Under the pieces are notes generated by a model that was not told where the DNA came from, did not search any database, and saw only the letters and a list, made by a program, of their open reading frames with translations. 64,000 nt of DNA from Fomitopsis serialis. Its lineage: Eukaryota; Basidiomycota; Agaricomycetes; Polyporales; Fomitopsidaceae. Made by a program: the position numbers and the translations under genes. Of the stretch, positions 1 to 10,895 are shown one piece after another. The stretch lies in contig NW_025955034.1 in the NCBI RefSeq assembly GCF_022376445.1, positions 124,001-188,000 of the forward strand. Reading direction: 5' to 3'. How positions within the stretch are numbered: position 1 is the first letter of the stretch; each line of letters begins with the position of its first letter.

Positions 1-162
1 TGAGGGATCCGTGGAGGCTGGTAGTTCTCTCGCCAGTCGCCGGATCTCCTCTAGCTTCTGTACGATCAACGCGTGCTCGACGGTGTGCAGTTTGCGACGA
101 AGCCCCTCCGCGATCGAGGCAGCGGAATCCTCGATGGTGTATGTGGCTATTGTTTTCCGCAT
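1..162 (-). CDS. 5' end of a family member related to the 2.7 and 4.6 kb genes (partial)
   Basis: An open frame of 54 codons starts at the ATG at 162-160 on the minus strand and runs off the window edge without a stop. Its helical sequence (E-S-x3-A...KLEEIRRLARELP) aligns with residues 45-90 of the gene at 2733-3904 (EGSSIEVA...KLAELARNLP), so it looks like the start of another copy of that lineage-specific family. It lacks the short basic leader (MPxFSLKFW) of the other two copies. The rest of the gene lies outside the window. No function is known to me. Confidence 0.5.
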   Translation of the reverse strand, partial: MRKTIATYTIEDSAASIAEGLRRKLHTVEHALIVQKLEEIRRLARELPASTDPS

Positions 163-600
163 CCCGGGCTGAAGAGGTGAGGGGTAGATAAGGTGGTGAA
201 GATGTTGCTGCAGGAAGAATTGCCATTATATGGACCACTGATACGAAGACGCCTGGCGGGACAAATGCGCTGACATACCTTGTCAGAACCGCCGCCCACC
301 TGCCCCCACATCCCGTCGCAAGAGTGATAAGATGTTGCGATGTTCTAGGTCAGTGTCTTGGTGTCAACGAGTCGACACCCGTCTGCAAACTGCACGGACA
401 CGACTGTGGCGCTTTCGTGGATCTTTCAAGGGAACAAAATTCATCCTACGTGTCTGAGTCAGATGCATTGTCAGATGGGACTCTGGGGAGCGAGCAGGGC
501 ACAGACTGTACTCACTGAACATTACCCATACTCGATACAGAGCTTTCCACGGCCAGCGACAACCTGAGCGGCAGAGACAGGGTCTACAGGCGCGAGCAAT
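163..600. other. Intergenic, no gene seen
   Basis: This stretch contains short overlapping reading frames of 64-69 codons on the plus strand, but none has a recognisable domain, homologous neighbour or splice pattern. It probably holds the promoter of the partial minus-strand gene at the window edge. Confidence 0.4.
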
Positions 601-605
601 ACAGT

Positions 606-2548
606 TCAGCCCGTAAGGCTAGCGTCACCACTACATGATACCGCCACCCTGGTGCCACCATCAGAATAGTAGACGAACCCCCGGTCGGAGGCCTGGTAGG
701 ATGTATCAAATGTCCTTGTTGTCCTCGTCGTCGCCCGTTCGATATCACAGTCTGGGGCCGTAGTCGTAGCCTCCAGCGGAATACATGAACAGAAGGGTCT
801 CCTGCTCTCAGAAGGTCCGGTTGTTACGGAGGGCGACAATCCTCCGAGACAGATCGCCGACTGTATGGATTTCGGACGATTCGCCATCCTGATCCGCAAA
901 GGCTTCGTACACTGTATTAGACACGATAGTAGATTGTGCTTCGCGAATGGATGTCATGAGGTCATGAGGGATTATGCCAGCGAGGAAAGAACGCACATTT
1001 GCTTTATGTCCATAATTGCATTTGTACTAGGGATTGAAGCCCTTCGGATCGATCGACGGTACAGTCCAGGTGTCAGGTTCGTGTGAAGCATCTAGGGTTG
1101 AAGGGTCCAATATGTTTGCAGAAGATCGAGTTTCAGACGAAGACATCCGGGGCTATGACGCGAGAGCCACGTCTGCCTGGTGATATTAGACAGATACCAC
1201 TAGACACAAGCGCAGTAAACTCCACTACCACCTGATCAACATGGTCAGTCCCATGCGAGCTAGGCGAAGACGGAGATTCCTGTCCCTCTGAAGCAGCGCA
1301 TCCACTCGTCTAGCTGTGAACTCGGTTGGAGCCCTCGTTCATCGGGTGATGTGAGGTCCCATTGTATGCGATGGTGCAGTCGCGGATCGCGAAGGAAACG
1401 TGTGCACGACGACCCGCCTGTCGGCGCCTCGCCGCCTGCTTCGAACCAAGTCCAGGAATCGTCCTGAGGGTACGCATCGTCTCGGCAGCCTACAGCATTC
1501 CGATATCGTCAGCATCGTCAGCCAACAATGATTGGTTTTGACCAGAACTGGGCGGGTACAGTAGTATCCTGTGGTGACATACGATGCTCGACTCTGATCA
1601 GTGTTCCGAGAACCTCGGCATCCACTCGTTTCGGCACGGACGCATAATACCGTACGTACCTTGATGGTGCGAGTGGATTTGAACACAATCCTGCGCAGCG
1701 GTCTGTGTCCTTCCGTACGACGGATTTCACCGTACAGCACAGTGCCTCCTGCACTGCATCACCGTGCGAGGTGACTTCAAGTATCCGCAGCTCCCCATAG
1801 AGCGAACCCAATATTCGGCGTCCTCGAGGATCTGCCAGACGAGTGGAAGAGGAGCCTATCGGCCATGAAGTATATCTCTGTCCGAAAGACGTCGTCGGCG
1901 TTTCTGGGAGTGTACTGTCGTCGATGAAATGAGACTTGGTGGGAACAACGCATTGTCATAGAGATAGGAACATACCATCTTGCATGTGCAGCCTCGAGAT
2001 TGGTGACGAAGTTTGCAATTGGCTAGCTGCATCCAGCACCTGCTCGCTCGAGATCATTGAGACCTCCGCGAACCCTGGCATACCCGACTCACGCCAAATT
2101 CCGTCACGTTCCTGTGCGCCACACAAGATCACAAGTTCCTCCCCTCCTCCACTTCGAGGGCTCCAACAAAGGCCGTGGTAGTTCCTAGCCAATGACTGAT
2201 TCTCTCTATCATCTGGACTATCGGCTCGCATTCGGAAGCAGACGATACGTGGCGGCGAATATTCCAAGTGAGCATGCAGCGGTCCCTCAACAGGGCGGTA
2301 CAACATGATCCTGGGCTAGGACGAGGAGGAGGGAGGAGAAGGCCAGTTAGAAATAGCACAGGTTCGGAGACGCCTATTAGTTCAAATGAGCTGTCACGCC
2401 CAGGTATGCATTCGAACACATCCTCCGATTGGCTTCCCGCGTTCCGTAGAAGTGGTACGCTGTTACCGAGCCTAAGTATCTGATAGGTCACCACTACGAT
2501 ATCGTCGCCGCTTGTTGATAGGGACTGCGCGGAGATACGCAGGCGCAA
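606..2548 (-). pseudogene. Decayed relative of the 2733-3904 gene
   Basis: Fragments on the minus strand resemble the intact copy at 2733-3904 but lie in different frames. About 808-900 encodes ESSEIHTVGDLSRR, like ESFEIQTGGDLPSR of the intact copy. About 1800-1900 encodes NADDVFRTEIYFMADRL, like TANQVFRMEAFLHFALGL. The order along the minus strand matches the intact gene, with the N-terminal half expected near 1950-2550, although similarity there is weak. Stops and frame changes are numerous and the spacing is expanded. This is an old third copy upstream of the 1.88-kb tandem duplication. Confidence 0.5.
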
Positions 2549-2639
2549 TGACTATACAGTAAATATCAAGCCATGCGCCATCGTCCGTGCAACGATTCCG
2601 AGTCAGAATTGTATAACGGGATAGACAGGCGAGTGAAGT

Positions 2640-4330
2640 ACAAACCCACCCGACTCCCGCTAAGTTATCCTAGACTCAATCTCGTCACAATCTTGAAGTT
2701 ATAGCCAGGCCGTCTGCAGATAGGTACCAGGTCTATACACATGAGTAATACAGTTCCGTGCGTAGCATCACCACATGATCCCACCAGCCTCTATGACTCG
2801 GTGCCGTGATCGAGACGGTGAAATGGTCATTCGGGCGGAAGCTTCGTAGGGCCTGCTGCGTTTTCTTGTCGTCCTCGACATTGCCCATACTGACTCCATA
2901 GTCCCAGCGGAAGACATGGATAGGTGGGATCTCCTGCTCAAAATATGGTTGATGGTTGACGAAGGTGACGCTCCTGGAAGGTAGGTCGCCGCCTGTTTGG
3001 ATCTCGAATGATTCCCAGCCTTGATCCGTCATGGCCTCGCGGTTTACTGGAGACGGGATAGCGATCAAAGAGCGGCGAACAAGAATGCAAACGTCAGGGA
3101 TAATGCCTACAGTAGAGAAGAATAGAACGCACTCTGATTATGTCCAGCGACTGCCACGACCACTTTTCGCAGAAACCTGAAGCCCGCCGCACCCTGCGGG
3201 ATGCTCAACGTCACAGCCCAGGTATCAGGTTCGTCTGAGCCAAGGTGTCTCGCAAATTCGACGTGGTCAACGATCTGTGCCCAGTACTCCGCGAGATCGA
3301 GTATCTGCCAGCAGACTGGAAGTGGTAGGCCCAAAGCGAAATGGAGAAACGCCTCCATGCGGAAGACTTGGTTGGCGGTCTGCGGCACATGGCTGGCCAG
3401 CGTGTAAACAGGGAGTTCGCGACAGTGGAAGAGATGTCACAGAAGCACGTACGGGCGCTGAGCTTCCAGCAGGGCAATCGTCGGCCGGATTCGATCTACC
3501 AGCTCCCACTGTCGCTCCCTAGAGATGTATGGATCGAAGGGCGCCGGCCCTATGTGCGTCCGTCGGAGTTTCTCAATGTCGTGCTCGAGTGTCTCGCCGA
3601 TCTCGCGCATGTTGCGAATGATGGCTCGAGTCTCAGTCAGTTCCGACTCCTGAATCATCGAGGGCTCTAGCAGCGGAAGGTTACGCGCAAGCTCCGCGAG
3701 CTTGAGCACATGGTCCCTGAGTGGGCCGTCGTGCCATACCGATGACCAGGCTGTCTTCAGGATGTGCTGTGTAGCCACTTCGATGCTCGAGCCTTCCAGG
3801 AGAATGGGCGCGTTCTCGATAGTTTGTGTATTTTCGGGAGGAGGAAGGAGGTACTTTCGACGTATGCGGATTTGCCGCCAAAACTTCAGGCTGAAGCACG
3901 GCATGCGAGTGGGTGCTGAACTCACGTACATAGTAGAGCGCCCGTTATAAGACCGCTCTGAACAGCCTCTCAGAACGGAGCTATAATTCTTCCAGTCCTT
4001 GATCCCGCCGCTGTCAAGTCAATTACGTCGACCTGTGGATGTGTTCCCATGAACAGAGTCCAGACCGCAAGCCAATCTGCCGCGGTGATGTGACTAACAA
4101 CTTGTTAGAACATGCACCGGTGTCAGCGGAGACAGACATAGGCATATTCTATATTCTGACTGTTCTGTTAGTTACGTCCCATCATCAGCGTCACGAATGG
4201 GCCTATGATGCGCTGGCAGAAGCAAGTTCAGCCTAATAGTACGGGGACACTGCTACCCACTTACTCAAGACCCAGACAGAGCGTAGGCATCAAACAGAGT
4301 ACCTGAGAGAAAACATCATAAGCCAAGAGG
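2640..4330. repeat. 1.88-kb tandem duplication, unit 1
   Basis: This segment is repeated about 1880 bases downstream at 4530-6220. The match covers the gene, its 3' flank (the shared GGTCTATACACATGAGTAAT at 2730 and 4610) and its 5' flank (GTCAAGTC... at 4014 and 5893). The copies differ by many substitutions and small indels, so the event is not recent. Confidence 0.85.
2733..3904 (-). CDS. Lineage-specific F-box-like hypothetical protein, tandem copy A
   Basis: Three exons (3904-3453, 3392-3133, 3046-2733) join in phase to give 341 aa. The start chosen is the ATG at 3904 because its MPCFSLKFW leader is conserved in copy B (MPRFSLKFW). After a basic N-terminus comes a helical region (EGSSIEVA...KLAELARNLPLLEP), then LGLPLPVCWQILDLAEYW, which resembles an F-box-like LP..V..ILD helix and is common in uncharacterised agaricomycete proteins. 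A C-terminal beta-rich part (TGGDLPSRSVTFVNH, HRGWWDHVVMLRTELYY) follows. No signal peptide or membrane segment is seen. Introns are 60 and 86 nt with GTACGT and GTGCGT donors. Function is unknown; F-box-like is a guess from one motif. This copy appears intact. Confidence 0.6.
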
Positions 4331-4529
4331 TGGTGAGAATTAGGTGAATAAACGTCGATGATACTTCCGGCGAATCGGGAGTATATCGTGTCGTACTTTG
4401 GTGCGCACTGTGCACGTCAGGCCCAGATGGCTATTCCTGTTTGCCACCTATTTTAGGCCAATCAAGTATCGTGATGAACCCGGAACAAAATTATACATAC
4501 AGCATAGACGTGCGAGCAGAGTAGTAAAG

Positions 4530-6220
4530 AACTCACCAGACCCCCGCTTTTCCCGAGACTCGATCTCGTCCCAAGCATGTTGTAGCCAAGGCTCGCAAAT
4601 AAGTACCAGGTCTATACACATGAGTAATACAGCTCTGTGCGCAGCATCACCACATGATCCCACCAGCCTCTATGACCCGGTGCCGTGATCGAGACGGTGA
4701 AATGGTCATTCGGGCGGAAGCCTCGTAGGACCTGCTGCGTGTTCTTGTCGTCCTCGACATCGCCCATACTGACTCCATAGTCCCAGCGGAAGACATGGAT
4801 AGGCGGGATGTCCCGCTCCAAGGAATCATAATGGTTGACGAAGGTGACGCTCCTGGAGGGTAGGTCGCCGCCTGTCTGAATCTCGAATGATTCCCATTCC
4901 ATATCCATGTAGACCTCACGGTTCACTGAAAACGAGATAGCGAACGGAGCGTGGCGAACATGAACGCAAATGTGAAGACTGTGAGGGATGATGCCTGCAG
5001 TAGAGAAGGACAGAACGCACTCTTTTTATTTCCAGCAACTGCGACGACCACTTTTCGCAGAGACTTGAAGCCCTCTGCCGGGATGCTCAACGGCACAGCC
5101 CAGGTATCAGGTTCATGCGAGCCGAGCAGTCTCGCATGTTCGACGTGGTCAACGATCTGTACCCAATACTCCGCGAGGTCGAGTATCTGCCAACAGAGTG
5201 AAAATGGTAGGCCCAGTGAGAAATGGAGCAACGCCTCCGTGCGAAAGACTTGGTTGGCGGTTTGCGGCACATGGCTGGCTACCGTGTAAGCGGGGGAGAT
5301 TGCGACAACGAAAGAGAAGTCACAGAAGCACGTACGGGCGTTGAGTTTCCAGCAGGGCAATCATCGGTTGGATCCGATCCGCCAGCACCCACTGTTGCTC
5401 CCTAGAGAGGTATGGATCGGATAGTCCGGTGTGCGTCCGTCGAAGTTCCCGGATCTCGTGCTCGAATGTCTCGGCGATCTCGCGCATGTCACGGATTATG
5501 GCTCGAGTCTCAGTCAGTTCCAACTCCTGGATCATCGAGGGTTCAGAAGAGGAAGGTTACGCGCGAGCTCCGCGAGCTTGAGTACATGGTCTCTCAGTGG
5601 GCCGTCGTGCCATATCGGTGACCGGGCTATCCTCAGGATGCGCCGTGTAGCCACTTCGATGCTTGAACCTTCCAGGTAAATGGGTGCTTTCTCGATGGTT
5701 TCTGGGCTATCGGGAGGAGGAGGAGGAGGAGGAGACTTTCGGCGTATGCGGATTTTCCGCCAAAACTTCAGGCTGAAGCGCGGCATGCGAATATGTGCTG
5801 GACTCACATATTACGGTGCCCGTTATAAGATTGCTCTGAACAGTCTCTTGAAACGGCGCTATACCTACTTTCAGTGATTAAACCCACCGCTGTCAAGTCC
5901 ATCACGTCGACCTGCGGATTGTTCCCATGAACAGAGTCCAGACCGGGAGTCAATCCGCCACTGACCTGGTGATGTGACTCGACAACTCTGGTCAGAACAT
6001 GCACTGGTGTCAGCGGAGACAGATAAACTTAGGCATATTCTGACGTTCTGTTAGTAAAGTCCCATCATCAAGGTCACAGATGGCCGGCTGTGATGCACCC
6101 GCAGAAGCAAACTCGACGTGAATTGATATGAGTACGGGGACAAGTACTGCCATCCACTTATTCAGGGCTGGGAGGCGGTATAGACATCAGATTCAGATAG
6201 TAGCTGAGAGGGTGCACCAT
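4530..6220. repeat. 1.88-kb tandem duplication, unit 2
   Basis: Downstream unit of the tandem pair, in direct orientation with 2640-4330. The promoter side is duplicated too (for example CATGAACAGAGTCCAGACCG at about 5927 matching about 4047), so both copies should start with similar regulation. Confidence 0.85.
4612..5786 (-). pseudogene. Tandem copy B of the F-box-like family, one frameshift
   Basis: Same three-exon layout as copy A, with splice sites in matching positions. A single base is missing near 5535 compared with copy A: the first frame ends NLPLLNPR-stop, while the rest continues in the next frame from MIQELELTETRAI to the normal end TELYYSCV. The remainder (LGLPFSLCWQILDLAEYW, IQTGGDLPSRSV, HRGWWDHVVMLR) is well conserved and has no further breaks, so the lesion is either young or a sequencing error. 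The GGA/GGC-rich run near 5714-5733 encodes a proline stretch absent from copy A. Confidence 0.65.
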
Positions 6221-6390
6221 AAGCGCTCGAGCCTCGGCGGAGGAGGAGTGGCGTTTAATTGTTTACTGTTGTTGTCCAAAGGCTTTGACGCTCGCTGCTA
6301 CGCCAGGTGGCACTGCAACGCCACGATGACACCCTGACATCCCGCGCGTCATTGGCCTGACGTCACCATGGTGCGCACCCCACCAGCCGT

Positions 6391-6405
6391 CCTGTATATA
6401 TACAG
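6391..6405 (+). promoter_or_regulatory. TATA box of the hydrophilin-like gene
   Basis: CTGTATATATACAG lies about 110 bases before the ATG at 6509 and is followed by a pyrimidine-rich leader, the usual layout of strongly expressed basidiomycete genes. Confidence 0.55.
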
Positions 6406-6508
6406 ACCGCATCCTGGTTTCTCCTAAACATCGTTTCCCTCCATCTCACGACTTGCTACGACTTACGACACACGACATATTCCCCGCTGTTTCGAATTAT
6501 TTGACACG

Positions 6509-7259
6509 ATGCCTTTGTTCAAGAGCAAGGTCAGTGACTCGTTGATTCTCGGTGGCGCAAGATTGACACTCTTGTGCATCAGGCTCAAAAGGCTGAGCAG
6601 GCCCGTGCCGCCGATGCTCAACACCACCATCACGACGTGAATGACCACAACACCGCTCATCAAGGCGCTGGTGTTCCCCAAGGTGCTGTTGCTCCTCAGG
6701 GTGCTGGAGGTCTCCAGGGTGCCGGTGCTCCTCAGGGCGCTGGTGTTCCTCAGGGCGCTGGTGTCTCTCAAGGTGCTGGTGGTCGCGGTGTCGGTGCGAA
6801 CGACTACGCGCAAGACAATACTGGTGCTGGCCAGCGTCACGGAGGTGGGGGCTACAATGTTAGTTGACGCCTGGCTGTCGCTCCATACTCAATCTGACGA
6901 CGACACTCAGCAGGACAACGTCAACCAACACCAAGCTGGTGCCGGTCACACCGGCACTGGCCACCACCACCAAAGCAGGCCCGTCGACCGCGCAGAGCAG
7001 CATGTCGAGAACGCCATCGGCGCGCGTGCCATACGCAACCAGGTCGGTGACAAGCAGCATGAAGTCAATGCCATACAGGCCCAGAGCGCGGAGCTCTCGG
7101 AGGCTGAGCGCCTTGAGCGTGAGGCGAAGATGCACCGTGACCGCGCCGTAGCTGGTGGTGAGTACATTCGCGTTTCATCACACCGCAACGATGGATGCTG
7201 ACGTGGGAATAGGCGCACACCCTGGCAACCAGCAACTCGGCGCTGGCTGGGTGAACTGA
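6509..7259 (+). CDS. Small glycine/histidine-rich hydrophilic (hydrophilin/LEA-like) protein
   Basis: Four exons (6509-6529, 6583-6858, 6911-7157, 7213-7259) with introns of 52-55 nt join in frame to about 196 aa starting MPLFKSK. The protein is very hydrophilic. A His run (QHHHH) is followed by about six copies of a six-residue unit of the form QGAGxP between residues 30 and 75, then a charged helical C-terminal part (AEQHVENAIGARAIRNQVG, AERLEREAKMHRDRAV), ending QQLGAGWVN. There is no signal peptide. High Gly, charge and lack of hydrophobic core fit hydrophilin or LEA-like stress proteins, which protect other proteins during drying; this is inference from composition only. A clear TATA box precedes it. 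Confidence 0.65.
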
Positions 7260-7464
7260 GCAACTTGATGGAAATACATTGAATGGAAGGCCGTTGTATG
7301 ATATTGTAGCCTTGTAGCATACTCAAACGAACCATGTACTATTCGTACCTTGACTGTGCGATTTGGCCGATCCCAAACTTAAGTACGCGTGGATCGTATG
7401 TAAACTGAAGGCGTGTTGGGCAGCAAGCGTGTTATAATGAGCGCTACACGCCGGTGCGTTCTCG

Positions 7465-8257
7465 TCAGTATTCGAGTTCCTCAACAGGACCACCCCACTT
7501 GTGTGCAGCATCTGGATCGTATTTGTAGCGATCCGTCCCATAACCCATGAAGAATTCCACCACCCGAGGCAAATCTTCCTTCATGTTGGCATTGTAGTAA
7601 CGCATGCAGTACGTCAGGGGTTTCTCGGACCTCCGCGCGAGAATGTTCCCTGCCCAGCTGTGGGGTGCCATCCTCCGTGTCAAGGATTGGATGCAACGGT
7701 TTAGGGGAGAGCCATTGACGAGGGAATTGTCGTCGTATGCGATATCAAGGTTGTACCCAGGACCGGGAAGCCTCATGACGGCTCCGCCACCAAGGTCCAT
7801 TGGACGTACGAATGTGTCGCCTTTTAGGTCGAACCACTCCTCCATATTCAGGCGGTGCACGGTGGAGAATGCAGGTATATCTGGTTCCTCGTCTCGCATC
7901 ACCTCGCATGGTACCTTGACGATGCGAGGTCTGTCCTCGTCGACGGGAAAGAGGATGGCGTCCATCGTGATGGGACGCGCTTGGACGCCCTCTGCGGGTA
8001 TGCAGAGTCGCTTATGGCGTTTCCAGTCCTGGCAAGACGTAGGTAAGCCCTCGATGCGTCCATAATTCGGTGACTGAGGGACTTACGCTGGCGATATGCT
8101 CCTTGCAGCAGTAGAACTCGTCTTTGCAGCGAGAGCACCTGGTGGACGCTTCTGCGCCGCACATACGGCAAGAACCGGAGGACGTGGCTGTGTTGGGCTT
8201 CGACATAGTAGTAGGTCGGTTGAAGGGAATTGGAGGTAGTGCGAGAGGGAGAGCCAT
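7465..8257 (-). CDS. MYND-type zinc-finger protein (copy 1)
   Basis: Two exons (8257-8087, 8028-7465) separated by a 58-nt intron give 244 aa. The MYND finger is split by the intron: CRMC, CSRC, FYCCKEH in exon 1 and DWKRHKRLC at the start of exon 2, so all zinc ligands are present. MYND domains bind proline-rich partners and often sit in chromatin or signalling proteins. The rest (AILFPVDEDRPRIVKV, GPGYNLDIAYDD, NRCIQSL, YYNANMKEDLP) has no known fold but is shared with the copies at 10.9 and 33.2 kb. It could start at the inner ATG at residue 18. It lies head-to-head with a broken F-box gene whose start is at 9211. Confidence 0.8.
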
Positions 8258-9210
8258 CTATAACATCGATGAGTCTGACCAGCTGAGTTGAGACGAACTC
8301 TAACCTTAAGCTTAAGCACTCGCGCGTGTGCAGAGTGCATCCCCGTATGCCAGTGACGGACCAAACTCTCGCATAGTCTTAAACAGACGATTCAGAGGTG
8401 TCACATACGCAGTCAGAGTTTCCCCTGCATTTATGGAAGTTATTAATGGGGCTACGTGGCATCGAATTGCGCCGACTGTAAGGTGGTTGACGGGCAGACC
8501 AGCGTCCCAGCGTACGCGTTCCTACTACAATCAGCTCCCGCTGCACGTCAGTACACTGCAAACAGGAAGCACTATCCGTATTCACGCGTTGGCAGCCGAG
8601 TATCGCAAGCCTGTGCGATGCTCCAGGCTCGATAGGCAATGTAAATTAGTCCGAGAAACTTCGTTCGACAACATTTGTGGTTTCGGAGCGTTGAATTGAG
8701 TATGGCTCCTCGCCTTCACGAGTGTCGCGGTGACTCTAACCTTCGTTGCAGACCATGAAAGCCGGTACGGTGACTTCAGCAAGTTGACTGGATCATGCGA
8801 ATAAAATGTCAGGAAGCCGCGTGACTGGTCGACGCGTTTGTGGCGAACCGGCAGATGCCGGACGACGCGTTACACAATGTATCACGACCACCACGACCGC
8901 GTACTTTGACCTCAGCAGCGTTCAGACGTCCTTCAACATCTACTGCTAGCCCAGGTGATGTACTTACAGGTAAGCTATTGTGATCAGTTTTCTTGAACCT
9001 CTAATGTCGCTGATTTCTAGATTCCAGTTAAGCCGGTGCCAGTGTCGAAAGCACCAGGGCGTCTTTACCTGTGCATTGGCAGCGTATTGGTGTTGTCACA
9101 AGATGCGCATGGTGAAAGTATGTCTAAACAGTTTTTGCTGCTATTTGAGTGTCGCTTATAAGAGTTATCATGGCTGTTCACAGAAAGAACACCGCGACGC
9201 CAGTGGCAGT
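8258..9210. other. Divergent spacer between MYND copy 1 and the F-box pseudogene
   Basis: This 0.95-kb region lies between two outward-facing starts. A 123-codon plus-strand frame (8328-8699) has no recognisable domain and begins at GTG. The palindrome at 8848-8861 is listed separately. Nothing else is recognised. Confidence 0.5.
8846..8871. promoter_or_regulatory. Palindrome CCGGCAGATGCCGG in an F-box promoter
   Basis: A near-perfect inverted repeat (CCGGC-AGAT-GCCGG, 8848-8861) followed by ACGACGCGTT. The same block, differing at one loop base, occurs inverted at 26681-26706 upstream of another F-box paralog. Conservation in promoters that are otherwise diverged suggests a protein-binding site, but no factor can be named. 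Confidence 0.35.
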
Positions 9211-10558
9211 ATGGCAGCTATGCCAACAGAGACTGCCTGGCGCCGACGCTTACCTCCGGAAACATGGGACAGCATCGTTGAATATCTCCGGGATGACCAT
9301 GACGCGCTTATGGCATGCAGTCTTACCAGCTGTACCCTGCTTCCCTCATCTCGACGCCACACGTTCCATCTTGTCTCTCTCCACAATGCCAGCCGTTACC
9401 ACTCGTTGAAAGCTATACTTAGCAAACCCAACTACGTGGAGCAATATGTCCGTGCACTCGCCGTTCATGGTAATGGCAGGAGGGACAGCAAGCATACAAG
9501 GTTCCGGCCAATGGCGAATGGCTATTACTCCTGTCGAAGCTGGATCGTCTCGCGCACCTGAAGCTATATCGATTCTCGTTCTCCATTCCTTACAAGCTGA
9601 AGAAGGATATATGCGCCCTTGTTCCATGTTACGAACGCTGGACCTACGGACGATGGACTCCAAAACCGACTGCCTGCATCGTTGATTCGTGCCTCTGGTT
9701 CCCTGTCGACCTTGATCCTCCGCTCCACGTCTATTTCAAAGGAACCTCGTCGTCTAAAGCGTCCCAACAAATGACTTGCTCGACCACCAGATCAGCACGT
9801 TTATCTGGGATCCCGACACCGCCTCTGCGGCACAAAGCTCGTCCTTGGTCATGCTCACCGAATGGTTCGCGAGAGCGCAGTGGCGCCTACGGAGAATTGC
9901 CATCGGTCAGATTCATTCGAAGTCTACTCCACTGATCCACGCACAAAGGGTGGTCAGCGACGCAGGCGACTCCCTAGAGCACCTGTTTCTCGAGTTCGCG
10001 GACGGTCGTAATGTCCCAGCTGTCTCTCTCGACCTTCGCAACAACGCTCGTCTCAGGACGCTTCACCTCGTGGTCCCTATCCGTCGCTGTGCAACGTCGC
10101 CTACATGTTGGTCGCAGCGAGCACCCGCGACACGCTGGGTGACCTCAATCCATCGTTATGCGCCTCATTATCCATAGGGAGACTATAGTCGACCTACTAG
10201 ACCAATGGCTGCGATTTGCGTCGAGCTCCGCGACCTCTGCGTCACCCGTCCCCTCATCAAGTTCACGTTCTGCTTCGATCTCAGGATCAGCATCTTGTCG
10301 GCCTTGCCGCTCACGCATTTCCCTGAAGAGCTGCGTGCGGAGGCTTCATCTATCGTGGCCCTCTGTGCGACCATGGTCTCCGAACTCGCAGCGAAACTCC
10401 CGTGTCTTCAGGGACAGGAGGAAGGGCGCGGTTTGGGGTTGCGTGGACCGGCGGAGATCCCTCTCTAGAGCAACTCCCGATGGACAGTGCTATTCGTCGC
10501 AACACTTGCTTGGTGACCCGAATGGTATCATCAGGAACAAGCTCCATGGAACTCCTGA
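9211..10558 (+). pseudogene. F-box family protein, broken copy 1
   Basis: Starts with an F-box-like segment (LPPETWDSIVEYLRDDHDAL, then ACSLTS-TLLPSSRRH) and ends with the family's terminal motif (LGDPEWYHQEQAPWNS) only if several frames are joined. Breaks occur near 9510, 9680, 10100, 10170-10205, 10465 and 10525. Middle blocks such as SLEHLFLEFAD and LRTLHLVV match the intact copies at 25.0 and 34.6 kb. It is a degenerate member oriented head-to-head with MYND copy 1. Confidence 0.75.
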
Positions 10559-10895
10559 GACGGGTGAGTCGTATGGTTTGTATCCTCGCATCCGTCTCAA
10601 TACTGTAACTAACGAGACCTGTCGCCGCTAGAGCCTTCACGCAGCAGCGAAGATGCAAGTGCCTTTTCAGAGTGACGCGAAGGCCAAGGGAACGCAAGAT
10701 GCGACGTTTCTTCGCAAATGATTGCACAGAATGGATTGTAACATATGTACCATGCGTTCGCTAATACTTACTATACCTGCGAGTCTCAATCCATTCTAGC
10801 CCAAACATATATCAGTATTCTGCAGTAGAACGAGCCTTTGGAGAGTGACGGTACATACTGGTCTCCGAACTATGCCAGGCATCGGCAAATTGTTG
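10559..10895. other. Spacer between broken F-box and broken MYND genes
   Basis: Tail-to-tail spacer of 340 bases. No gene, repeat or terminator signal is recognised beyond AT-rich stretches near 10740-10800. Confidence 0.4.

Noticed and set aside
8328..8699. 123-codon plus-strand open frame
   Set aside because: Begins at GTG, has no recognisable domain and lies in a divergent promoter region.
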